The translations under genes and the position numbers were made by a program. From NCBI GenBank assembly GCA_900770345.1, contig CAAGKF010000096.1, forward strand, positions 1 to 33,119: DNA of 33,119 nt, in the 5' to 3' direction. Below are positions 8,620 to 17,717 of the stretch, piece by piece; position 1 is the first letter of the stretch, and the number at the start of each line of letters is the position of its first letter. Origin of the DNA: Lachnospiraceae bacterium. Lineage in GTDB: Bacteria > Bacillota > Clostridia > Lachnospirales > Lachnospiraceae. Below the pieces are notes generated by a model that worked only from the letters and a program-made list of their open reading frames with translations, was not told where the DNA came from and did not search any database.

Positions 8620-10602
8620 TTGAAAAAAAAGCTTCTGATACTGACTGTAAATCCGGTAGCCAAGAAAGGGATTTCCAGCTACCTGTCTTCCATTTTCAGC
8701 CGGTATCTCACCATAGAATCTGCCCGCGCAGCTGACATTACACCGGAATCCCTTGAATCAGCCCATTGTATCCTGTTTTCTACGGAATCCGTAAAAAACC
8801 GTCTCTCTGTTCCCCTTCCGCCGGATATCCCAAGGCTGACCTGCATGCGCACGTTTAACCATACCTATCTTCACAAGATCCTGCAGATTCCGCCGGGCAG
8901 CTCCGTATACCTGGTCAATGACACGCAGAAAAACGCGGAGGAGGTTATTCGTCAGCTGGAGGAATACGGGTTTTCCCAATATCATTTTCAGCCCTTTTAT
9001 CCCGGCATCAGCCAGGTATCAGATGAGATTTATTACGCCGTAACGCCAGGAGAGCTGCATCTTGTCCCCTCCAATATCCGCACTGTGATCGACATCGGAA
9101 ACCGCGTGGTGGATATTTCCACCATCAATGAGATCATTGCCTGTTTCGGTCTTCCCACCAGCCTGGCTGACGAGGTCACCCGAAATTACATGAATCACAT
9201 CGTACAGGTTCTGAAGCTTTCCAACCAGCAGCTAAGCCGTGTCCTGGACCTGAAGCAGATCAATCAGATCATCCTGAACAACAGCTCCGAAGGTCTGTGC
9301 CTTCTGGACCAGGAAGGAAAGATCGAACTGATAAACACCGCCTTTTACCGGCTTGCCGGTTTAAAAGAAGTAAGCCTGACAGGCGTTTTCTTCTCCCATC
9401 TTCTGAAGGAATACGGCATTTCCTATGACTTTCCTCCTCAGAGTGAGACTTTAATTGAAAGACCCGGATCAAAGCCTTTCCGCCTCTGGTTTCAGAAATT
9501 CCGGGTAAACCGCACTTCGGAGATGTATCTGGTACATGCATCTGTACAGGAACAGGACGCTCCGGAACAGTTTTTTCCTGCACGGATACCCAATCTCTGC
9601 AATTTTAATCATTTTGTTACCCAAAATCCGGCTCAGCTCCATCTGCTGGATACGGCCAGACGCGTATCTCTCAATGATTTTCCCATTATCATTCAGGGCG
9701 AAAGCGGCACGGAAAAGGATCTTCTGGCCCAGGCCATCCACCGCAACTCCATGCGTCATGACGGCCCCTTCATTTCCTTAAATTTCTCTTCCCTGACCCC
9801 CGTGGGGATCGAGACAGAGCTTTTGGGCTGCAGTGAAAATCCCGCCAGAAACCTCCACCGCCGCATAGGCGCCTTTGAAGCGGCTCAGAACGGAACGCTC
9901 CTGATCAACGGCCTGCAGTATGCCAATCCGGAAACCCAGCAGCTTCTCCTGAATGTATTGAGGAACGGCTGCTATACAGCTGTGGGAAGCACTCTTCCCC
10001 ATGCTCTGAATGTACGGATTATTGTCACTTCCACAGTAGACCTTTACAGCCTGGTGCGGGAGGGAAGATTCCTGGATGACCTGTTTTTTTACCTGAATAC
10101 GGTTTCTCTGACTACGATCCCTCTGCGCCAGCGGCGGGATGATATACCCATGCTGCTAAACTTCGCTTTAAAGGACGCCTTTCACGATCCGGATATCTCG
10201 ATCGAAAATGTTCTGACAGAAAACACCATTGCTTTTCTGAAACAGTACGACTGGCCCGGAAACAGACAGGAAATGAAAAATCTGTGCAGCTACTTTTCCT
10301 GCATTTATCGCAGGGAAACTATTCCCATCACTGATCTTCCGGGATATATCCTGAATCAGATAGACAATACGGATACCAAACTGGATATAACAGAAAAAAA
10401 GATTCTTTCCCTCATTATGGCCAATCCCAGAATCGGCCGGAATTCCATCCGCGGCAAACTGCTGGAAGAGGGGATTTCCCTGTCAGAGGGAAAGATACGA
10501 AATGTACTGGCAGGTCTTTCCGAAAACGGATACATAAAAGTCCACCGGACCCGCGGCGGCTGCGAAGCCACGGAACTGGGAGTATTGATGAGCAGAGGCT
10601 GA
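8620..10602 (+). CDS. AAA+ (sigma-54-activator-like) regulator with degraded ATPase motifs
   Basis: 660-residue cytoplasmic regulator, transcribed away from the peptide operon that it probably controls. The start is taken as TTG at 8620 because AGGAGGTG lies 7 bases upstream; the earlier in-frame ATG at 8542 has no ribosome site and precedes the predicted promoter. Layout: N-terminal sensing region resembling the PrpR/receiver type (1-200), PAS-like domain near 215-310 (EGLCLLDQEGKIELINTAFY), AAA+ domain near 330-560, C-terminal winged helix (590-655, RIGRNSIRGKLLEEG...). The ATPase core is damaged: Walker A reads GESGTEKD instead of GESGTGKE, the GAFTGA loop that touches sigma-54 is missing, and Walker B reads GTLLINGLQ instead of GTLFLDEI. 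It is therefore probably a sigma-A-type regulator built on a dead AAA+ frame. Confidence 0.8.
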   Translation: MKKKLLILTVNPVAKKGISSYLSSIFSRYLTIESARAADITPESLESAHCILFSTESVKNRLSVPLPPDIPRLTCMRTFNHTYLHKILQIPPGSSVYLVNDTQKNAEEVIRQLEEYGFSQYHFQPFYPGISQVSDEIYYAVTPGELHLVPSNIRTVIDIGNRVVDISTINEIIACFGLPTSLADEVTRNYMNHIVQVLKLSNQQLSRVLDLKQINQIILNNSSEGLCLLDQEGKIELINTAFYRLAGLKEVSLTGVFFSHLLKEYGISYDFPPQSETLIERPGSKPFRLWFQKFRVNRTSEMYLVHASVQEQDAPEQFFPARIPNLCNFNHFVTQNPAQLHLLDTARRVSLNDFPIIIQGESGTEKDLLAQAIHRNSMRHDGPFISLNFSSLTPVGIETELLGCSENPARNLHRRIGAFEAAQNGTLLINGLQYANPETQQLLLNVLRNGCYTAVGSTLPHALNVRIIVTSTVDLYSLVREGRFLDDLFFYLNTVSLTTIPLRQRRDDIPMLLNFALKDAFHDPDISIENVLTENTIAFLKQYDWPGNRQEMKNLCSYFSCIYRRETIPITDLPGYILNQIDNTDTKLDITEKKILSLIMANPRIGRNSIRGKLLEEGISLSEGKIRNVLAGLSENGYIKVHRTRGGCEATELGVLMSRG

Positions 10603-10619
10603 CCGGGCCTCTGCTTTTT
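10592..10619 (+). terminator. terminator of the regulator gene
   Basis: Perfect 8-bp stem (GCAGAGGC / GCCTCTGC, loop 7) followed by TTTTT. The left arm overlaps the last codons of the regulator. Confidence 0.9.
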
Positions 10620-10670
10620 GCCCTCGGATGCCGGTCCGTCACTGTATGATCACTGCAGCCGCGTTTCCGT

Positions 10671-12599
10671 TTACTGCGGACGGCTCTCCTCCCCTGCCAG
10701 AAAGCTCTCATACCATTCCAGACAGCTTTCATGCCAGGACCGCCAGAGAGCAGAGGATGCTTCTTTTCCATGATCCGCTTCTTTTCCATGATCCGCTTCT
10801 TTTCCATGATCCGCTTCTTTTCCATGATCCGCTTCTTTTCCATACTCTGTTCCTTCCCTCATCTGCTGTACCCATTCTGCCTCTTCTTTCTCCAGAGCAC
10901 GACGGAAAGCCTCTCCTGCAGCTTCCATTTTTTCCCCTGCAAGACGCAGGCACCAGTCCTGATAGGCCTCCTCCGTGGGAATTTCCCGCAAACGATGACG
11001 CTCCGCCTTCGGCACAGCCATGAGGCCCGCGATCAGCGCCTGCTCCTCCGCCTTCATCTGAGCCGACAGCGGCTGACCGACCTGCTCCTTTTCCTTTCGT
11101 TCCAGATAATGCTCATAGCCAAAAGGATAATACACAGCGCCCTGGTTTTCAAAGATCAAGATCGACTGAGCCACCTGCCGGATAAAATAACGGTCATGAG
11201 AGACAAAAAGAATGGTTCCCTGATAGGCACGGAAGGCAGATTCCAGCGTCTCCTTTGCCTGAATATCCATATGATTGGTGGGCTCGTCCAGAATCAGGAA
11301 ATTAGGGCGGCTCTGCAGAAGCTCCGCCAGCACCAGCCGTGCCTTTTCGCCTCCGGACAGAGAATCCACTTTTTTTGCCGCGTCACGGCCTCTGAAAAGA
11401 TAAGCCCCCAATACCTCTCTGACCTCTTTGTCCGTCATGGATGGAAACAGCTCTGAAAAATGCTCTGTTACTGTCTTTTCTGACCGGATCTGCGAAGAAA
11501 ACTGATCAAAATACCCGATGGTAATTTGGTTTCCCAGCCTGCATTCACCGGCTAAGGGTGCCAGAAAACCCGCTGCGGTCTTTAAAAACGTGGTTTTTCC
11601 GCTTCCATTTTCCCCCAGGAGACCGATCTTCTGCCCCCTGCGAATGCGCAGACTCAGTTCCAAAAGCGGGCGATCATACCCGATCTTCAGATGCTCCGCC
11701 TCAACCACCCATTTACTTCCGGCAATAAGGGGGGTGATCTCGCCTGTAAAAATGTGAGCCATATCCTCTGTGGGTTTTTCCACATGCTCCATCCGCTCCA
11801 GCAGCTTTTTCCTTGATCTGGCAAAGGAAGCCTTCGAAGGCTTGTGCCTGAACCGCAGGATCAGCTCTTTTTCGCGGGCAATCTCCGCCTGCTGACGCTC
11901 ATAGGCTTTTTTCTGAAGTGCATACTGCTTCTGCTTCTGCTGACGATAGGCGGTATAGTTGCCGGAATAACGGGTCAGCCTTCCCTTTTCCAGTTCATAC
12001 ACCGTTTCCGCTGTTCTGTCCAGAAAAAAGCGGTCATGAGACACCAGCACCACCGCTCTGCCATAGGTACGCAGGTACTTTTCCAGCCACTGGACCGTTT
12101 CCAGATCCAGATGATTGGTGGGTTCATCCAAAAGCAGGATATCCGGCTGTGCAAGGAGCAGACGGATCAGCGCGATTTTAGTCTTTTCTCCTCCGGAAAA
12201 GGAAGACAGCTTACGCACCTTGTCCTCCCGCTTAAAACCCAGTCCCGTAAAAAGGGTATCATACTCCTTCTCATACTCATACCGTTCCCGCTCATAGGTG
12301 CCTGCCGCCGGACAATACGCCAGAAATTCCTGTTCCACAGTCCGCGTCTCATCAGAAAAAGCCTGCTGTCCCAGCATCTCCACCGTCAGGTTCCGGGAGC
12401 GGACGATCCCAGGGCCCATCCGCCTGTCATCCCTGTCCGGCTCCAGCTCCCCTGCGATCAGTTTCAGGAGAGTGGTCTTTCCGGCTCCGTTTCTTCCCAC
12501 CACTGCAATCTTTTCCGCGCCTCGTATTTCAAAGTCAATGTGAGAAAGTATGGTCTCACCGCCTGCCGTGACGGTAACATCTGTGATCTGGTATTTCAT
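10671..12599 (-). CDS. ABC-F family ATPase (ribosome-associated)
   Basis: Soluble protein of 642 residues with two ABC domains and no membrane segments, as in ABC-F translation factors and antibiotic-resistance proteins that act at the ribosomal E site. Domain 1 has Walker A GRNGAGKTT, signature SFSGGEKTK and Walker B ILLLDEPTNHLDLE. Domain 2 has GENGSGKTT, SLSGGEKAR and FLILDEPTNHMDIQ. A basic, Gln-rich linker (YRQQKQKQYALQKKAYERQQ) lies between them. The C-terminal tail contains four exact HGKEAD hexapeptides encoded by an 18-bp tandem repeat. It is a single-gene unit with its own promoter and is convergent with the regulator gene. Whether it gives drug resistance or has a housekeeping role cannot be told. 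Confidence 0.9.
   Translation of the reverse strand: MKYQITDVTVTAGGETILSHIDFEIRGAEKIAVVGRNGAGKTTLLKLIAGELEPDRDDRRMGPGIVRSRNLTVEMLGQQAFSDETRTVEQEFLAYCPAAGTYERERYEYEKEYDTLFTGLGFKREDKVRKLSSFSGGEKTKIALIRLLLAQPDILLLDEPTNHLDLETVQWLEKYLRTYGRAVVLVSHDRFFLDRTAETVYELEKGRLTRYSGNYTAYRQQKQKQYALQKKAYERQQAEIAREKELILRFRHKPSKASFARSRKKLLERMEHVEKPTEDMAHIFTGEITPLIAGSKWVVEAEHLKIGYDRPLLELSLRIRRGQKIGLLGENGSGKTTFLKTAAGFLAPLAGECRLGNQITIGYFDQFSSQIRSEKTVTEHFSELFPSMTDKEVREVLGAYLFRGRDAAKKVDSLSGGEKARLVLAELLQSRPNFLILDEPTNHMDIQAKETLESAFRAYQGTILFVSHDRYFIRQVAQSILIFENQGAVYYPFGYEHYLERKEKEQVGQPLSAQMKAEEQALIAGLMAVPKAERHRLREIPTEEAYQDWCLRLAGEKMEAAGEAFRRALEKEEAEWVQQMREGTEYGKEADHGKEADHGKEADHGKEADHGKEASSALWRSWHESCLEWYESFLAGEESRPQ
10761..10843. 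repeat. 18-bp tandem repeat inside the ABC-F gene
   Basis: Four identical 18-bp units (10761-10778, 10779-10796, 10797-10814, 10815-10832) plus an 11-base partial unit. Since 18 is a multiple of three, copy-number change adds or removes HGKEAD hexapeptides near the ABC-F C-terminus without shifting the frame. Confidence 0.97.
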
Positions 12600-12635
12600 A
12601 TTCCCGCTTCCGCCTTACCTTATTTTTCTGACAAA

Positions 12636-12664
12636 ATTATAATAAGCCGCCCTGAAAAAGTCAA
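12636..12664 (-). promoter_or_regulatory. sigma-A promoter of the ABC-F gene
   Basis: TTGACT (12659-12664), 17-base spacer and TATAAT (12636-12641) on the minus strand. The leader before the ATG is only about 30 bases, so there is no room for a long attenuator leader of the kind seen before many inducible ABC-F resistance genes. Confidence 0.8.
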
Positions 12665-12803
12665 TAAAAGCCCCGGCAGGATCCGGGCATGCAGCTGTAG
12701 GGATAGTACTGACCTCCGGTCAGCATGCAGCCCACCGTATTTTTGAATGGAATAATGGCAGCGCCTTTTCCCAGAATTTCCTGTGCAAAGTATGTACAAG
12801 CAG

Positions 12804-12863
12804 CAAAAAAAGGCTACACCGTTTTCCGTCAATGCATATACATTTACGATAAGTGGTATAGCC
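12804..12863 (-). terminator. terminator downstream of the group B-like hydrogenase gene
   Basis: Long hairpin: outer 9-bp stem (12812-12820 with 12855-12863, one G-U pair) plus an inner stem around CGTCAATG / CATTTACG, followed on the minus strand by seven T. It lies about 110 bases past the hydrogenase stop. The remaining spacer 12665-12803 holds no gene I can support. Confidence 0.75.
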
Positions 12864-12974
12864 TGCTTTACCAGTAACAATCCAGCTGACGCTGCTACAG
12901 CATACTTTTTATTACGCGTCAACAAGGTTTTCTGCTGAGTTACGTGAAAATATCAATGCAGCATGTCAATGACT

Positions 12975-14426
12975 TTAATGTCTGTGCATGGAGAACTGAT
13001 CCATCGGATACTTCTTCAGATTCTCCAGAACCCTTCTCTCATCCGCAGAACCGATCAGCTGATCTCTTGCCTTCTTGGCCTCCATCTCGGTCTTGTGCTT
13101 GCTGGGACCACCCACGCAGCCGCCGATGCAGGCCATGCCCTCAATAAAGTCCTCAGGCAGTCTGCCCACCTTCATCAGAAGCAGAGCCTTCTTGCACTCG
13201 GCAGCGCCGTTGCAACGCGCTACCTTGATATCGGTATTCTCGTCCATTTCCTTTAAGCACTGGAGCACTGCTGCCGTTACGCCGCCGCCGTTTCCGAAGC
13301 GCTTTCCGAAAACAGAGCTCTCCTGATAATCATTCTCTGCCGGCTGCAGCTCAACACCCTTGGCACGCATCATGGCGCGAATCTCTCCGAAGGTCATGGC
13401 ATAATCCGCATTGCCCTCGATATTCAGGTCAAGGCTCTCGCTCTTCTTTGCGATACACGGTCCGATAAATACGGTAACCGTTTCCGGATCCTGACTCTTA
13501 AGCATTCTGGAAACTGCGCACATCGGAGAAACTGTGGTGGACATATTCTCCAGGAGCATCGGAAAATGCTGCTTGATCATATTTACAAAAGCAGGACAGC
13601 AGGAGGTGGTCAGCTTCTTGCCCTGCTTGTAGGCTTCCGCCCACTCCTCCGCCTCATAGGCAGCCGTCATATCGCCGCCAAGACCAACCTCAACCATATC
13701 CGCAAAGCCAAGCTGCTTTAATGCGATCTTCCAGCTGGCCATGGTGATATCGTTTCCGAACTGGCCCTCAGTTGCAGGAGCTACCATCGCCACAACTTTC
13801 TTTCCTGCCTTGATCAGACGGATCACATCAACCATAAAGGTCTTGGAGCCGATCGCACCGAAGGGACAGCTGTGAATGCAGGCGCCGCACTGGATACATT
13901 TCTTCTCATCGATCACGCAGATGCCGTACTCATCATAGGTAATGGCATCTACAGGGCAGATTTTCTTACAGGGACGCTCCAGATGAGCGATCGCATTGTA
14001 TGGACAAGCCTGTGCACACTTTCCGCATTCCTTACATTTATTCGGATCAATGTACGCATGCTCATGGCCCATGCTGATAGCGCCGAAATTACAGGAATTC
14101 TGACATGCCTTTCCCATACATTTACGGCAGTTGTCTGTTACAATATAAGAAGCAATTGGACACTCCTCACAGGCCGCATTAATAACCTGCACTACATTGT
14201 AGCTGTCCTTACCTGCGGGGCACTTACCCTCTGCAAGGCGAACCCTCTGCTTGATAATCTCTCTTTCTTTATAAATACAGCAGCGGTACTGAGCCTGAGG
14301 CCCCGGAATCATCTTAAACGGAATCTGATCCCTCTCCTCCTCCAGGTTTCCTTCCCATGCTGCCTTCGCAACTTCGTAAAGAACATCATGTTTCAGGCGC
14401 AAGATGGTTGCATCATTCGTTACCAT
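12975..14426 (-). CDS. [FeFe] hydrogenase catalytic protein, group B-like, monomeric
   Basis: Cytoplasmic iron-sulfur enzyme of 483 residues, predicted to interconvert protons and H2. An N-terminal region has clustered cysteines (C87/C90, C100/C103, C108/C112). It is followed by ferredoxin-type [4Fe-4S] sets (C131-C134-C137-C141 and C177-C180-C183-C187). The H-cluster domain has L1 TSCCPAF (C276/C277), L2 GPCIAKKSE (C324) and L3 GMACIGGCVGG (C433/C437). These loops differ from classical TSCCPGW and MPCxxKxxE, which points to the group B family rather than the well-studied group A enzymes. AAGGAGG precedes the ATG. It has its own promoter with a Rex-like operator. No accessory subunit is adjacent, so ferredoxin is the likely partner (inference). 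Confidence 0.85.
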   Translation of the reverse strand: MVTNDATILRLKHDVLYEVAKAAWEGNLEEERDQIPFKMIPGPQAQYRCCIYKEREIIKQRVRLAEGKCPAGKDSYNVVQVINAACEECPIASYIVTDNCRKCMGKACQNSCNFGAISMGHEHAYIDPNKCKECGKCAQACPYNAIAHLERPCKKICPVDAITYDEYGICVIDEKKCIQCGACIHSCPFGAIGSKTFMVDVIRLIKAGKKVVAMVAPATEGQFGNDITMASWKIALKQLGFADMVEVGLGGDMTAAYEAEEWAEAYKQGKKLTTSCCPAFVNMIKQHFPMLLENMSTTVSPMCAVSRMLKSQDPETVTVFIGPCIAKKSESLDLNIEGNADYAMTFGEIRAMMRAKGVELQPAENDYQESSVFGKRFGNGGGVTAAVLQCLKEMDENTDIKVARCNGAAECKKALLLMKVGRLPEDFIEGMACIGGCVGGPSKHKTEMEAKKARDQLIGSADERRVLENLKKYPMDQFSMHRH

Positions 14427-14466
14427 TTCCTTTTTCCTCCTTAATTATTCCTGACCCCTCCGAAGA

Positions 14467-14484
14467 TTGTTAATTATATATCAA
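14467..14484 (-). promoter_or_regulatory. Rex-like operator over the hydrogenase -10 box
   Basis: The 18-mer TTGTTAATTATATATCAA has a complete TTGTTAA left half and a 5-of-7 right half against the Rex palindrome TTGTTAA-N4-TTAACAA. It covers a minus-strand TATAAT at 14473-14478, about 47 bases before the hydrogenase ATG. No good -35 box was found. Rex represses fermentative and hydrogenase genes at low NADH/NAD+ in many Firmicutes. Confidence 0.6.
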
Positions 14485-14593
14485 CACTTGAAAATCTACT
14501 ATACCTTTTCTTAAAAAGCAAGTATAAAATGACATACAGAACTTTAATTCAGCATTCAGCCCAAAAAGCCTTCTTCCGGCCGTCCGGAATCCG

Positions 14594-15772
14594 TCAATAA
14601 TACGTAACTGTCACATGCTTGCCCATTTCCTCGATCACACCCTTTAACTGCTCCACCAGATTCTGACGGATGCCTAGGTCAAAGGGAAGACCCGGATTCT
14701 GATAAGCGCTGTTAATGGCCTTTCCCACAAAAAGGTGAACCTCCGTACAGTCCTCGATCAGCACCTTGGCAACCATAGAAGCACCATTGGGCTTATCCAG
14801 CTCCTGGAAAAACTCTTCGGAAACCGTCTCATTTTTCACATAACGTCGCAGAAGCTGAACTACACGGTTCAGCGTAAGCACACCTTCCGTCACAAGATCC
14901 ACACCATCCATATACGCAATGGGCGGAATCTCCGGATCCACGTAATCCAGAGAAACATCCAGACGTCTGCCCAGCACCCTGGAAACAATGGTAGCGCTGG
15001 TACCGCCGCAGACAATCGTCCTGGCATTGGGATCCGCCATGAAAGCATGAACCATCTGCACATCATCCTCAGGATTTCTGGCCGGCCCCGTCATAAGGTG
15101 CACCGGCTTGCTGTCAATAATGCGCATGCAGGCCACGGTAGTATCATCGCCGGGACGGAACTGATACAGCTCGTCGCAGGCCCTGCTGATCGAAGCCGCC
15201 AGACGCATGGCTGATATGGTCAGCTGATACTGGCGTACCGCATAATCCGCAATATCCTGCCACAGCCATCCGAAATTCAGCAGATCACCTACACCTGCAT
15301 GGATCGTACCGTCACTCATGAGGATCAGAGCATCCCCTTTCTTTACCCTGAAACGGTACTCATTGATCTCCTTGCCCTGGATCACCCGTATATTCCGCGG
15401 AATTTCCATCAGCTTGCCGTCACGGATAAAAATGCATCCCGGATTGTCATACTCCACAAGATAGGCATCCCCGTTGTGGTAAACCTGCAGAATACTGAAG
15501 GTGGAATAGGCCACCTGGCGTACGTGACAGATGGGCAGCGTCTCACTGATGGTATCCACACATTCCTCCAGCGTAGCTCCATTCAGGAACATGGTACCCA
15601 GAATCTTGGAGGTCAAGGTAGACAGAATATTGGCTTTAACGCCGCTCCCCATGCCGTCCGCCAGAATCATAATGTTGGAATCCTCGGTCTGCAGCAGCTC
15701 AACCTTATCACCGCAGAGGATCTCCGTATATTTATTCAGGCTTTTATAAGCAACATCAACCGTAATTCCCAT
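14594..15772 (-). CDS. PP2C/SpoIIE-type serine/threonine phosphatase linked to sensory hydrogenase
   Basis: Predicted metal-dependent protein phosphatase, 392 residues, cytosolic. The N-terminal two-thirds is a SpoIIE/PP2C fold with its metal-binding aspartates: D39 in ILADGMGSG, D154 in LMSDGTIHAG, and D209/D210 in GDDTTVACM. The last 170 residues are an additional domain rich in hydrophobic strands that I do not recognise. Its start overlaps the stop of the sensory hydrogenase (TAATG) with GGAGGT in front, so the two are made together. A sensory [FeFe] hydrogenase coupled to a phosphatase is a known arrangement (group C3 in hydrogenase classification). It would pass a hydrogen or redox signal to an unknown phosphoprotein. 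Confidence 0.85.
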   Translation of the reverse strand: MGITVDVAYKSLNKYTEILCGDKVELLQTEDSNIMILADGMGSGVKANILSTLTSKILGTMFLNGATLEECVDTISETLPICHVRQVAYSTFSILQVYHNGDAYLVEYDNPGCIFIRDGKLMEIPRNIRVIQGKEINEYRFRVKKGDALILMSDGTIHAGVGDLLNFGWLWQDIADYAVRQYQLTISAMRLAASISRACDELYQFRPGDDTTVACMRIIDSKPVHLMTGPARNPEDDVQMVHAFMADPNARTIVCGGTSATIVSRVLGRRLDVSLDYVDPEIPPIAYMDGVDLVTEGVLTLNRVVQLLRRYVKNETVSEEFFQELDKPNGASMVAKVLIEDCTEVHLFVGKAINSAYQNPGLPFDLGIRQNLVEQLKGVIEEMGKHVTVTYY

Positions 15773-17715
15773 TATCTACCTCCGCTGCCGCCCGGTTTCT
15801 TCAGATCTGCACTGCTGATACGCACATAGCCGGCCGGTTTCGCTGCCGGAGCCGCTTTGCCCACATGGACATAGCCTGTCTGCTTCTGTTCCTGCTGCGT
15901 CTGAGCCGTCATAACTCCCTTCAGAGGAACCGCGCCGCTTCCCAGATGAACATCAGGAATATCTCGTTCCTCCTCGCCGCCTGAATAGCTGTCGCCTCCA
16001 TCCTCCAGCAGAGAATGACAAAGTTTTGTCAAAGTAGTCTTTGTCTCCGCCGTGGTTTCGCCCAAAAGACCGGCAATCTCCTGAGCCACCATCATCTGTT
16101 TATGGATAACCTTCTGGGCAAGATCAATCGTCTCCAGCTTCCGCTCATAATCCTCCTGAGCCTGCTGTTCTTCCTTTGTAACATCAATAAAGGTGGCAAG
16201 AACCGCATTCTCCTTTTCTATGTACACAATATTCTGAAGTGTGTAAAGATTGTACTCCGGATAATTTACACGCTTGCCGTGAATATTCTGATGCGTATCA
16301 AATACCCACTGGAAATTCACCGGATCAATAAATTCATAGAGGTACATATCCAGCGCTTCCGAACGTGTCTTTCCGAAATATTTCTCGCCTACATCCGAAT
16401 ATTCCAAGATCTTCATATCCTCCCCTACGATCATGACAATATTCGGTGAAGTTTCCATAACCAGGTTGGACATAGATTCTGCCTTTTCATGCATGAACGG
16501 AATACACATGGTTACTTCTGCCTTGTTCTGGAATACGGCAATAGCCTTCTCCCGGCATGTGGGATAACCGCAGGCGCCGCAGTTTAACTCATCCTCCGGT
16601 TTGGTCTTGTTGGTTTTGCGCAGGATCTCCCGGATCTGTTCCTCTGTCGGCATCGGATCCTTCGGTGAGCGGTCCATAAACTCCTTTCGGAAGGACAGCT
16701 TCCCCAGAACCGAGGCAAGACATTTTTCCTCCACCGGCTCCCTGGTAATGGATTCCTCCATATCCAGCTTCACCTTAAATCTGGAAATGGAGCCGTCATT
16801 TACCGTCGGTCCCTTGATACAGCCGCCGGAGCACATGTTCATCTCAATAAAGCAGCCGCTGATCTCTCCACGGGCCATACTCCTGCAAAGATCGATGCAG
16901 TTGGTCTCGCCGTGTACATAGAACTTGCGGTAGCCGTCACTCTCCGCCTCTGTGGCAAGGACAGAGCTGACCACACCATTGCTCACCGGATACAGCCTGT
17001 TTACCTTGGGATCAAACCGCGTAAACGGCATATCCGAACAGTCCCCAATCACGATCTCCTCTTCGTCCAGCCACTTATTGATATCATTAAAATTCAGCAC
17101 AGCATCAATATACTGGCTGTGACGTGGGTCCATGGACTCTTTCTTCTTCGCGATACAGGGGCCTACGAACACAACCTTCACATCCTGCCCCAGCTCCTCT
17201 TTCAGAAGCTTTCCGTGAGCAATCATCGGAGACATAACCGGAGCCAGATAAGGCACCAGTTCCGGATAATAGATCTCAATCAGATCATTGACACTGGGAC
17301 AGCAGGTGGTAATGATATTCTCCATCCGGTGCTCCCGCAGAAGGCGGGTATATTCCGCTGTCACATAAGCCGCGCCCTCAGAGGTTTCCCTTACATCCTC
17401 AAAGCCCAGACGCAGAAGCGCCGCTCTGACCTGACCGATAGTCTTATATTTTAAAAGCCCCATATAAGCAGGAGCCAGTGAGACAACCACCCTGTTTCCA
17501 TAACGCAGCATGCCCTTTACCATATCCAGATCACTCTTCAGTGTCTTGGCCGACTGCGGGCAGATCTTGAGACAATGTCCGCATAAAATACATTTATCAG
17601 GCATAATAACGGCACGCTCATCCTTTACCTGGATCGCCTTCACCTCACAATAACGAACACATTTATAGCAATGCTTACATTTTGTGGCTTTGAAATCAAT
17701 GATTTCCGTGCCCAT
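15772..17715 (-). CDS. putative sensory [FeFe] hydrogenase with PAS domain (group C-like)
   Basis: 647-residue multidomain cytosolic protein. Order: two [4Fe-4S] ferredoxin motifs (C13-C16-C19-C23 and C42-C45-C48-C52); H-cluster-type domain with L1 TTCCPS (C138/C139), L2 GPCIAKKKE (C187) and L3 MNMCSGGCIKGP (C295/C299); a further four-cysteine Fe-S motif (C379, C382, C387, C404); a PAS domain near 415-525; and a coiled coil near 525-555. The tail is Gly/Ala/Pro-rich with two GYVxx motifs. The PAS and coiled coil after a non-classical H-cluster indicate sensing rather than bulk H2 turnover. It lies between the [2Fe-2S] protein (2 bases upstream) and the phosphatase (1-base overlap), in one operon. 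Partner proteins and catalytic activity are inferred. Confidence 0.85.
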   Translation of the reverse strand: MGTEIIDFKATKCKHCYKCVRYCEVKAIQVKDERAVIMPDKCILCGHCLKICPQSAKTLKSDLDMVKGMLRYGNRVVVSLAPAYMGLLKYKTIGQVRAALLRLGFEDVRETSEGAAYVTAEYTRLLREHRMENIITTCCPSVNDLIEIYYPELVPYLAPVMSPMIAHGKLLKEELGQDVKVVFVGPCIAKKKESMDPRHSQYIDAVLNFNDINKWLDEEEIVIGDCSDMPFTRFDPKVNRLYPVSNGVVSSVLATEAESDGYRKFYVHGETNCIDLCRSMARGEISGCFIEMNMCSGGCIKGPTVNDGSISRFKVKLDMEESITREPVEEKCLASVLGKLSFRKEFMDRSPKDPMPTEEQIREILRKTNKTKPEDELNCGACGYPTCREKAIAVFQNKAEVTMCIPFMHEKAESMSNLVMETSPNIVMIVGEDMKILEYSDVGEKYFGKTRSEALDMYLYEFIDPVNFQWVFDTHQNIHGKRVNYPEYNLYTLQNIVYIEKENAVLATFIDVTKEEQQAQEDYERKLETIDLAQKVIHKQMMVAQEIAGLLGETTAETKTTLTKLCHSLLEDGGDSYSGGEEERDIPDVHLGSGAVPLKGVMTAQTQQEQKQTGYVHVGKAAPAAKPAGYVRISSADLKKPGGSGGR

Positions 17716-17717
17716 AA

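Noticed and set aside
10761..10843. CRISPR-like array
   Set aside because: The units are contiguous, without spacers, and lie inside a coding region.
12665..12800. Minus-strand frame reading GAAIIPFKNTVGCMLTGG and then QYYPYSCMPGSCRGFY
   Set aside because: It looks protein-like but has no start codon and begins next to the terminator; too short and unrecognised to call a gene remnant.
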